NCBI GenBank assembly: GCA_902767065.1
Contig: CACXFW010000212.1
Coordinates: 1-5,123, forward strand
Direction of reading: 5' to 3'
DNA from: an uncultured Lachnospiraceae bacterium
GTDB lineage: Bacteria > Bacillota > Clostridia > Lachnospirales > Lachnospiraceae
DNA: 5,123 nt
The notes beneath the pieces were generated by a model. That model was given only the letters and a program-made list of their open reading frames with translations, was not told where the DNA came from and did no database searches. Made by a program: the position numbers and the translations under genes. Shown here piece after piece: positions 1-5,123 of this stretch. Numbering within the stretch: the first letter of the stretch is position 1; each line of letters starts with the position of its first letter.

Positions 1-44
1 CCAATTCCGCGGTATATGCGGTGTGTTTTGTTGACTGTCATCAC

Positions 45-49
45 AGGAG
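45..49 (+). promoter_or_regulatory. Ribosome binding site that sets the TTG start of the exonuclease gene
   Basis: AGGAG lies 8 nt upstream of the TTG codon at 58-60. No comparable purine-rich site precedes the in-frame ATG at 16. The site therefore favours TTG 58 as the true start, and the protein then begins MNYIVLDLEW, with the first catalytic strand at the very N-terminus as is usual for DEDD exonucleases. Confidence 0.75.
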
Positions 50-57
50 CTTCGGAT

Positions 58-1023
58 TTGAATTATATTGTCCTGGACCTGGAGTGGAACCAGTGTCCTT
101 ACGGAAAGAAAAAAGAGGATCCCAGGCTGCCCTTCGAGATCATTGAGATCGGGGCGGTTAAGTTAGATGCGTCCTTTCAGGAGGTCGGGACTTTTCACGA
201 GACCATCCGTCCCGTCCTGTACCGCCGGCTCCATTACATGACCCGCAGTGTGATCCATATGACAGAGGAGGATTTTCAGGGAAAACGAACCTTCCCCCAT
301 GTCTTTGCGGACTTTCTTGTGTGGTGCGGCGACGCGCCCGTATTCTGTACCTGGGGACCCGGCGATCTGACGGAGCTTCAGAGAAATGTACGCTGGCATA
401 TCGAACACGGAAACCTCACGGGACGCTGGCCGTTTCCGTTTCCGTTTTTCTACCGGGATGTCCAGAAGATCTTTTCCTACAGCCACGAAGACGGGAAGAT
501 GCGCCGCTCCCTGGAGTGGGCCGTCGAATATCTTCAGATCGAAAAGACGGAGGAATTCCACGACGCGTTCTCCGACGCGCGCTACACAGCACGGATCCTG
601 CAGCTTCTGAACCCGGAGGATGTCAGGAAATACACCTCGATCGACACTTATCACACGCCCTCAAAGCGCAGTGAAGAGATCCTGGTGCGCTATGACAATT
701 ACACGAAATATATCTCAAAGTCCTTCCCGAAGAGGGAATCGGTCATGAAAGACCGCGTGATCATTTCGACCCGGTGCCTTATCTGTGATCAGAAGATCCG
801 GCGCACCATCCGCTGGTTTTCCGACAACGGCCGCAATTATCTGTGCATCGCGCAGTGTCCGGAACACGGACTGTTCCGCAGCAAGATCCGGATGCGCCAG
901 AATGCGGACAACGAGTGGTATGTGGTGAAGACAACCCGCGCCGCATCGCCCTCAGACGTGGATGCGGTCAAAAACAAGCTGGAAACCCTCCGCCAGCGGA
1001 GGCGCATGCACAGAATGAACTGA
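58..1023 (+). CDS. DEDDh-family 3'-5' exonuclease with C-terminal Cys/His cluster
   Basis: This is a predicted cytoplasmic metal-dependent 3'-5' exonuclease of the DnaQ/ribonuclease T fold, closest in style to the ERI-1/KapD-like group. Numbering from the TTG start (321 aa), Exo I is DLEW with D7 and E9. A likely Exo II Asp is D103 in TWGPGDLTEL. Exo III is H168-x4-D173 in HDAFSDAR, the DEDDh subtype. Residues 1-185 form the nuclease domain. The C-terminal third carries C240/C243 and C263/C267/H270 (CLIC, then CIAQCPEHG), which looks like a small zinc-binding module, followed by a basic end (RQRRRMHRMN) that could help bind nucleic acid. The start was chosen for the AGGAG 8 nt upstream. An in-frame ATG at 16 would add 14 residues of no recognisable homology and has no ribosome binding site. 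The gene stands alone and converges on the minus-strand operon. The substrate (RNA or DNA) cannot be told from sequence. The exonuclease call is firm; the biological role is unknown. Confidence 0.9.
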   Translation: MNYIVLDLEWNQCPYGKKKEDPRLPFEIIEIGAVKLDASFQEVGTFHETIRPVLYRRLHYMTRSVIHMTEEDFQGKRTFPHVFADFLVWCGDAPVFCTWGPGDLTELQRNVRWHIEHGNLTGRWPFPFPFFYRDVQKIFSYSHEDGKMRRSLEWAVEYLQIEKTEEFHDAFSDARYTARILQLLNPEDVRKYTSIDTYHTPSKRSEEILVRYDNYTKYISKSFPKRESVMKDRVIISTRCLICDQKIRRTIRWFSDNGRNYLCIAQCPEHGLFRSKIRMRQNADNEWYVVKTTRAASPSDVDAVKNKLETLRQRRRMHRMN

Positions 1024-1096
1024 ATATCCAGCGTTACTCTTCACAGCCTGTCTGGCTGCGAAGAGTAACGATCCAGCCTGTCAGTTCAGAATGAAC
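1011..1096. repeat. 10-bp direct repeat CAGAATGAAC flanking the intergenic palindrome
   Basis: CAGAATGAAC occurs exactly at 1011-1020, covering the last sense codons of the exonuclease gene, and again at 1087-1096. The 66 nt between the copies contain the whole inverted repeat. Two shorter direct repeats lie inside: ATCCAGC (1026-1032 and 1071-1077) and CAGCCTGTC (1044-1052 and 1074-1082). The layout resembles either a small inserted element with a duplicated target or a local duplication. Nothing in the window proves mobility. Confidence 0.6.
1032..1070 (-). terminator. 17-bp hairpin between convergent genes; probable 3'-end structure, no T-tract
   Basis: Arms 1032-1048 and 1054-1070 pair over 17 positions around the loop TGTCT (1049-1053). 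The single non-Watson-Crick position is A1043 opposite C1059. In plus-strand RNA this is an A-C mismatch, but in minus-strand RNA it becomes a G-U wobble, so the stem is continuous only in the transcript of the operon. A second pair of arms, TGAACTGA (1016-1023) and TCAGTTCA (1081-1088), could extend it outward across an internal loop. The hairpin begins about 35 nt past the stop codon of the recombinase-like gene. Neither side has the run of T expected of a classic intrinsic terminator. It may be a mRNA 3'-end stabiliser, a Rho-assisted end, or a dispersed palindromic repeat. Confidence 0.5.
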
Positions 1097-1104
1097 CGGT
1101 TGAC

Positions 1105-1842
1105 TTATACCGCCCTGTCAATATAGAAGTCACTGATCAGATCTTCTATGCTGTGCAGCAGCGCCTCCACCCTTCCATAGAACGCATCGTCATTTCCCGG
1201 ATTCTCGAGCTCATCCTCCAGAAGATTCATGGTATCCTTGATACGCTCCATTCTTGTAATACCGGATCCGCCTTCGAACAGACTGCGCCGGGCACGGACA
1301 TTTTCCTCCGGCGTCATGATGGAGGCGATGGTATCCACCTTCGGCTTCTCACCGATAAACCGGAAGGTTACGGAGGGTGAGGCATGGTTCAGAAGGTGCG
1401 TCAGGTACGCGATATCCCCCGTATTCTTATAATACCTCCAGGCAAAGGTCTTCCGCATGGTCTGCGCTCCGACGGATCCCAGTCCCAGCCTCTGTCCGGC
1501 CGCCTTCATGGCACGGTACGCCTGTTCCCTGGAGATCGCCCGCATTCTGTGCCCGACAAACAGCGGCGCACAGTCCTCTTTCCCGTTCGTGTATTCCTCT
1601 ATGACTGCCTTCAGATCCGGCTCAAAACGGTAAGATCGCTTCACGCGTTTCGTGCCAAGATAAACCGTGAGGGTATCCTTATCTCTCACATCGCCGACCG
1701 ACAGCTTTAAAAGCTCCTGGACCTGAAGCCCCGTCCCGACCCCGAGACGGAACATAATAAAGTATTTTTTATCCAGATTCATCAGTTCTTCTTCGTAACG
1801 CCTGAGAGTCTCCTCATCCTTGATCGGTGCAACCCAGTTCAT
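1105..1842 (-). CDS. Tyrosine-recombinase-like protein, predicted catalytically inactive
   Basis: This 245-aa protein matches the catalytic domain of the tyrosine recombinase (phage integrase/Xer) family but starts almost directly at that domain, with no N-terminal core-binding domain. Recognisable landmarks are GTGLQVQELLKLSVGDV (residues 36-52, box I), TKRVKR (64-69, beta-hairpin lysine region), QTMRKTFAW (127-135, HxxR box) and LLNHASPSVTFRFIG (150-164, His box through nucleophile). Arg130 and His153 are kept. The box I Arg is Gln40 (CAG), the HxxR His is Gln127 (CAG), and the nucleophile, expected nine residues after His153, is Phe162 (TTT). The only later tyrosines are 222 and 240, outside the motif. 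Residues 178-245 form a charged, probably helical extension. The frame is open and AAGGAG precedes the ATG by 7 nt, so it looks expressed rather than decayed. It lies 21 nt after the carboxypeptidase gene and is probably co-transcribed. Loss of recombination is inferred; a DNA-binding or regulatory role is a guess. Confidence 0.85.
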   Translation of the reverse strand: MNWVAPIKDEETLRRYEEELMNLDKKYFIMFRLGVGTGLQVQELLKLSVGDVRDKDTLTVYLGTKRVKRSYRFEPDLKAVIEEYTNGKEDCAPLFVGHRMRAISREQAYRAMKAAGQRLGLGSVGAQTMRKTFAWRYYKNTGDIAYLTHLLNHASPSVTFRFIGEKPKVDTIASIMTPEENVRARRSLFEGGSGITRMERIKDTMNLLEDELENPGNDDAFYGRVEALLHSIEDLISDFYIDRAV

Positions 1843-1849
1843 ATGCTAG

Positions 1850-1855
1850 CTCCTT
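1850..1855 (-). promoter_or_regulatory. Ribosome binding site of the recombinase-like gene
   Basis: AAGGAG on the minus strand sits 7 nt before the ATG at 1840-1842, inside the 21-nt gap after the carboxypeptidase stop codon. This near-ideal site supports the chosen start. It also argues that the gene with the altered active site is still translated. Confidence 0.8.
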
Positions 1856-1863
1856 ATTCTGTG

Positions 1864-3561
1864 TCATCTGTTGTTTTGCCCCTGCTCATCCGGATCATCG
1901 GTCAGATCCAGGTCATGAAGTCCGGGATCCTGTTTCCATTCATTCTTTTCCCTTGACTCTTTTTCCATCTCCATGGCCCTGCGAAGCTCCTCTTCGATCT
2001 CCGCCGTCGACTTGGCTTCGATCTCTTCCTCCCGCCTGAGGGCCTCTTCCCTTGCCGCGCGCAGCTTTTTCTTCGACCGGTAATCACTTGTCGAGCGCAG
2101 CAGTATCATCAGAAGAAGCAGCAAAAAGACGATGAGAATCAGGCCGACGATCAGGATCAGCGTCCTTTGGTACTGATGGATAAATGCACGAATCTGCTCT
2201 ACCGCACTGTGTGCGAAGTCCCCCACATCCTGCCAGACGATATCACTGGTATCCTGGATGCTGACTTCCTTATCTCCCGTCTCTCCCTCTGCCCTGACAC
2301 GGACCACCGTCTGCCACGGATACGAAAGATCCAGGCTGACGGGATTGACGCTCAGCGTCATGTTTCCGACAGGCCAGTCATGGTACAGATAGGGAATCAC
2401 CGTGCTTTCCCCCGGAGCCGGTGCGCTTCCGGAGGATAACACAACATCAGCCGGATCCGCGTCAGCCGGGATCGATACCAGGCGCATGCCTCCCGTCCGG
2501 GACACAACCTGGGACAGCTCCGGTGCCTGCAGCGATTCTCCCTTCCCGAGATAATTCACATTCATCAGGCTGGCCATCGTTTTGTCATCCACACCCGCGG
2601 CCATGGAAATATTCCGGAAATGATTAAATCCGTAATTCAGAAGATCGATTGTCTCAAGATAATTCTGACCCGCGCCGTTTCCGTGCAGAAGAACACACAC
2701 AAGTCTCCTGCCGTCCCTCTCTCCATAGGTTACCAGCGTATTCCACGCCATCTGCGTAAAACCGGTCTTTCCGCCGGTGCACCAGCTCATGTAGTAATCG
2801 GTATCCGTTCTCATCATCTGATGATGATTCACAAGATACCGGGGCTCCTCATACGTATTCGTAGGAGCCACTTCATACTCCACCGTCCCGCAGATCGTAC
2901 GGAAATTCTCATTCGCGTAAGCAGCCCTCGCGATCAGGGCCATATCATGCGCCGTCGTATAGTGATCCTCCGCGGACAGGCCGGACGGATTGGAAAAATG
3001 CGTACCGGTACATCCCAGAGAAGCAGCCTTGTCGTTCATCATCTGCGCAAAGCCTTCGATGGAACCGCCCACATACTCCGCCAGCGCATTCGCCGTGTCA
3101 TTTGCCGACTCCAGCATCAGCGTGTACAGCGCATCGCCAACCGAGATCATCTCTCCCTCGGACAGACCTACATTGGAAGCGTTTTCATCCAGCTCATACA
3201 CGATCGGAGAACAGGTCATAACCGCGTCCGGATCCGCATTTTCCAGGGTCAGAAGACACGTCATGATCTTCGTGATCGAAGCCGGGTACAGCTGCCGGTC
3301 GCAGTTCTTGGAATAGAGAAATGCGCCCGTATCAAGATCCATCACCACGCCCGCGGCAGCCTGGATCGCCTGGCCCTCCGGCCACCCGGCAACGGCGTTC
3401 GACTGGACCGGCTCATAATATTCTTCAGGGATATAAACCTCTTCTTCCTCGCCTTCGTCACCCTCTTCAGCCCACGCAAAGGGCATGGCAACCGTCAGAA
3501 GAAGAGCTGTCAGCAGAAAGCATGACAGTGCACGATAAAAGATATGATGTTTGAATTTCAT
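1864..3561 (-). CDS. D-alanyl-D-alanine carboxypeptidase (PBP5-like, S11 family) with transmembrane anchor and cytoplasmic tail
   Basis: This serine DD-carboxypeptidase removes the terminal D-Ala from peptidoglycan stem pentapeptides outside the membrane, limiting cross-linking. The penicilloyl-serine motifs are all present: S95-I-T-K98 (nucleophile and general base), S152-A-N154 and K265-T-G267. A signal peptide covers residues 1-31 (positive start, hydrophobic core, AWA before Glu32) and is followed by a strongly acidic stretch, 32-41. Residues about 65-320 are the transpeptidase-like domain. After it comes a region resembling a degenerate PBP5 C-terminal beta domain. A 22-residue hydrophobic helix (467-488) then leads into a 77-residue charged tail rich in Glu, Arg and Lys (489-565), predicted cytoplasmic and coiled-coil. 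At 565 aa it is longer than typical PBP5 enzymes of about 400 aa, which end in an amphipathic helix. Minus-strand GGGGAG lies 4 nt before the ATG. The gene sits 33 nt after gatD and 21 nt before the recombinase-like gene, consistent with one operon. The family call is firm, but the exact paralogue (dacA, dacB or dacF type) is not. Confidence 0.95.
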   Translation of the reverse strand: MKFKHHIFYRALSCFLLTALLLTVAMPFAWAEEGDEGEEEEVYIPEEYYEPVQSNAVAGWPEGQAIQAAAGVVMDLDTGAFLYSKNCDRQLYPASITKIMTCLLTLENADPDAVMTCSPIVYELDENASNVGLSEGEMISVGDALYTLMLESANDTANALAEYVGGSIEGFAQMMNDKAASLGCTGTHFSNPSGLSAEDHYTTAHDMALIARAAYANENFRTICGTVEYEVAPTNTYEEPRYLVNHHQMMRTDTDYYMSWCTGGKTGFTQMAWNTLVTYGERDGRRLVCVLLHGNGAGQNYLETIDLLNYGFNHFRNISMAAGVDDKTMASLMNVNYLGKGESLQAPELSQVVSRTGGMRLVSIPADADPADVVLSSGSAPAPGESTVIPYLYHDWPVGNMTLSVNPVSLDLSYPWQTVVRVRAEGETGDKEVSIQDTSDIVWQDVGDFAHSAVEQIRAFIHQYQRTLILIVGLILIVFLLLLLMILLRSTSDYRSKKKLRAAREEALRREEEIEAKSTAEIEEELRRAMEMEKESREKNEWKQDPGLHDLDLTDDPDEQGQNNR

Positions 3562-3594
3562 GACACTCCCCTTATCATTATTCTGCTCCCCGGC

Positions 3595-4317
3595 CTACTT
3601 TTTCACGAACCGTCTGACTATGTATGCGTTCGCTTCCTTCTCCTGCGTATCATCCAGCTCCAGGAGCGGTTCCGTCATCCCCCGGCGCGCAAGCGCATTT
3701 TTCAGAAGATAATCGCAGACATGAGGATTCTTCGGAAGCAGCGGGCCATGGAGATAGGTCCCGACCACATTCTTATACAGCGCGCCCTCCTGGCCGTCCT
3801 GGCCGTTGTTGCCGAACCCGCACACAACCTCTCCGAAAGGCCTGACGCCCTCTCCGAGATGCGTTCTTCCTCCGTGATTCTCAAACCCCGTGACAGGATA
3901 AGGAAACAGAGGATTTTTAAGCACAATATTTGAAATCAGGCGGGGGCTTCCCTGCTTTGTCGTAAGATCCACCAGGTGAAGTCCCTCCATGTCACCGTCC
4001 GGCGTGCTGTATTCATGCCCGAGAAGCTGGTATCCGCCGCATACCGCGATCACGACGCCGTTATCCTCCACATATTCCCTGAAATCCTTCCGGATCTCCT
4101 GCAGCCTGCGGCAGACAATCATCTGCTCCCGGTCACTTCCTCCTCCCAGAAGCACGATATCCGTCCTGGCAAAGTCAATGCGGTCCCCGAGATTGTACTC
4201 CACAACCTCGGCGTCGAAACCGCGCCATTCAAGGCGCATTTTCATGCACTGGATATTCCCGCGGTCCCCATAGAGATTCAAAAGGTCCGGATACAGATGC
4301 GCGATCGTGATCTTCAT
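3595..4317 (-). CDS. gatD: Lipid II isoglutaminyl synthase, glutamine amidotransferase subunit GatD
   Basis: GatD hydrolyses glutamine and passes ammonia to MurT, which amidates the alpha-carboxyl of D-Glu in lipid II on the cytoplasmic face of the membrane. The 240-aa protein is a class I (CobB/CobQ-like) amidotransferase of normal family length; the S. aureus protein has 243 residues. The nucleophile elbow AVCGGYQLLG puts the catalytic Cys at 93. The catalytic His is H190 in GTYLHGPLLPKN. The N-terminal signature HLYPDLLNLYGDRGN (7-21) and the GFENHGGRT stretch (144-152) are characteristic of GatD. Arg126 (SPRLISN) is a candidate for the substrate-contacting Arg known in S. aureus GatD. The ATG overlaps the murT stop codon as ATGA, which points to translational coupling. 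GGAGGG lies 3 nt before the ATG and AAGGAG 11 nt before it. No residue appears to be missing. Confidence 0.95.
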   Translation of the reverse strand: MKITIAHLYPDLLNLYGDRGNIQCMKMRLEWRGFDAEVVEYNLGDRIDFARTDIVLLGGGSDREQMIVCRRLQEIRKDFREYVEDNGVVIAVCGGYQLLGHEYSTPDGDMEGLHLVDLTTKQGSPRLISNIVLKNPLFPYPVTGFENHGGRTHLGEGVRPFGEVVCGFGNNGQDGQEGALYKNVVGTYLHGPLLPKNPHVCDYLLKNALARRGMTEPLLELDDTQEKEANAYIVRRFVKK

Positions 4318-5123
4318 CTTCCCTCCATCTCCTTCAGAATGTTATGTGTCGAATAGAGCGCCGTATAGTTGACCAGCACATACAGGTTGCCGCAGCCGTC
4401 CTTAATCCGGGCTTCAATCGCACTCTTTACATCCTCAATCAGATCCGCCCTGATCGAAACATATTTCAGGCGCAGTCTCATATCCTGGCACCTGAGCCCG
4501 CTGACCGTGATGGAATGGATACTTTCATCCTTAAGACGGTCAAAGTCCACATCCCACAGCCAGGAGATATCCTTCCCGTCCTGGGCGTTGTCATTGATCA
4601 CGATAATCAGGTCCTTCAGGCTGGTGTCCTCCATGACAGAGGAAATATTCTGGTTGAATCCCGCCGGGTTCTTCGCAAGATTCAGAAGCACCTTCGTGCT
4701 GCCGATCTGAAACTGCTCGTTTCTCCCGTTCTCCGGATGATACTCATCCAGCATCCTGTCAAAATGATCTGTCGGGATGCCAGCCGTGCGCACGGCTGCG
4801 TAGCAGGCAAGGATATTGTAGATATTGTAGAATCCACGGTAGTTTGCGTGGATCTGCTTCAGATTCTCCTTTTCTTTCCCTCGCTCCTTCACGCTAAAGC
4901 TCAGGCCGTCCTTTTGCTCAATCCTGCAGGCGTCATAATCGATCGCAGGTCTTTGGAATCCGCAGTCCGGACAGCGGTAGATGCCCAGCTGGCTGTAATG
5001 ATAAAACTCATATAGAAGCCTTGTCCCACACCGTTTGCAGAACTGTCCTTCCCGGATCTCATGTGATGATCCGCCTGTCTCCTTCCCCTGATTCACCCGC
5101 TCGCTGATTCCATAGGTAATCAC
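4314..5123 (-). CDS. murT: Lipid II isoglutaminyl synthase, Mur-ligase-like subunit MurT (5' end outside window)
   Basis: MurT activates the D-Glu alpha-carboxyl of lipid II with ATP and, with GatD, converts it to D-isoglutamine. The last 269 codons are present. The reading frame is open to the window edge, and its first codon (GTG, in VITYGI) is internal rather than a start. The ATP-binding P-loop region, roughly 170-190 residues in relatives, lies outside. In window numbering, C29/C32 (CKRC) and C51/C54 (CPDC) form the four-Cys zinc ribbon inserted in the MurT middle domain. YRGFYNIYNILACYAA (95-110) is the Mur ligase segment leading to the C-terminal domain. LNLAKNPAGFNQ (147-158) and the acidic run from NDNAQDGKD to WDVDFD (177-195) mark the MurT C-terminal domain (DUF1727). 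In S. aureus a MurT Asp (D349) completes the GatD catalytic triad. Its counterpart probably lies in this acidic run, but I cannot fix which residue. The gene overlaps gatD by 4 nt and heads the visible part of the operon. Confidence 0.95.
   Translation of the reverse strand: MITYGISERVNQGKETGGSSHEIREGQFCKRCGTRLLYEFYHYSQLGIYRCPDCGFQRPAIDYDACRIEQKDGLSFSVKERGKEKENLKQIHANYRGFYNIYNILACYAAVRTAGIPTDHFDRMLDEYHPENGRNEQFQIGSTKVLLNLAKNPAGFNQNISSVMEDTSLKDLIIVINDNAQDGKDISWLWDVDFDRLKDESIHSITVSGLRCQDMRLRLKYVSIRADLIEDVKSAIEARIKDGCGNLYVLVNYTALYSTHNILKEMEGR

Noticed and set aside
31..59. TTGACT at 31-36 as a -35 promoter element
   Set aside because: A 17-nt spacer puts the -10 at GGATTT (54-59), which is a poor match and would overlap the TTG start codon and leave the ribosome binding site untranscribed.
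163..654. 163-residue minus-strand open frame inside the exonuclease gene
   Set aside because: It lies opposite the conserved Exo II and Exo III region, and the translation shows no domain.
1105..1842. Integrase of an integrative element or phage
   Set aside because: The active site is altered at three positions, the core-binding domain is absent, and there are no excisionase, relaxase, phage or attachment-site features nearby. The gene is embedded in a housekeeping operon.
2620..3525. 301-residue open frame on the plus strand opposite the carboxypeptidase gene
   Set aside because: It is fully antisense to a gene with all three penicillin-binding motifs. Its translation has no recognisable domain, and its Arg/His/Ile-rich composition is what the complement of the carboxypeptidase codons would give.
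3562..3594. Possible terminator or promoter between gatD and the carboxypeptidase gene
   Set aside because: The 33-nt gap holds the ribosome binding site but no stable hairpin, T-tract or recognisable -10/-35 pair, so read-through is more likely.
3789..3806. Tandem 9-bp repeat CCTGGCCGT x2 within gatD
   Set aside because: It encodes the Gly/Gln/Asp-rich loop GNNGQDGQEG, which resembles the usual GatD family sequence, so it is ordinary coding sequence rather than an expansion.
4344..5015. 223-residue plus-strand open frame opposite murT
   Set aside because: It is antisense to a well-supported MurT coding region, with no family match and no convincing ribosome binding site.

Overview
The window looks like ordinary chromosomal DNA from a Gram-positive Firmicute. 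A gut clostridium of the Lachnospiraceae type is my best guess. The grounds are the MurT/GatD pair, strong AGGAG-type ribosome binding sites, a moderately high GC content estimated by eye, and the style of the proteins. The genus cannot be fixed from the sequence. Coding density is very high and there are no tRNA or rRNA genes, CRISPR arrays, transposons or phage structural genes.

Layout: a single plus-strand gene (58-1023, TTG start) encodes a DEDDh-type 3'-5' exonuclease with a C-terminal Cys/His cluster. It faces a tightly packed minus-strand operon that fills the rest of the window. Read in the direction of transcription, the operon has four genes. First is murT (5123 to 4314, 5' end outside the window). 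Next is gatD (4317 to 3595), which overlaps murT by 4 nt as ATGA. Then comes a penicillin-binding-protein-5-like D-Ala-D-Ala carboxypeptidase (3561 to 1864, 33-nt gap). Last is a tyrosine-recombinase-like protein (1842 to 1105, 21-nt gap). The two transcription units converge on an 81-nt spacer that holds a 17-bp inverted repeat nested in shorter direct and inverted repeats.

How the genes fit together: MurT-GatD amidates the D-glutamate of lipid II to D-isoglutamine. The carboxypeptidase trims the terminal D-Ala of the stem peptide outside the cell. Both steps shape how peptidoglycan can be cross-linked, so the first three operon genes make a coherent cell-wall module. The last gene is the surprise. 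It has the fold signature of a tyrosine recombinase catalytic domain, but three catalytic positions are replaced (Arg I by Gln40, the HxxR His by Gln127, the nucleophile Tyr by Phe162) while the frame and ribosome binding site are intact. It is probably a catalytically dead, DNA-binding relative rather than an active integrase. I regard it as the most interesting item in the window. I see no clear undescribed multi-gene system beyond this.
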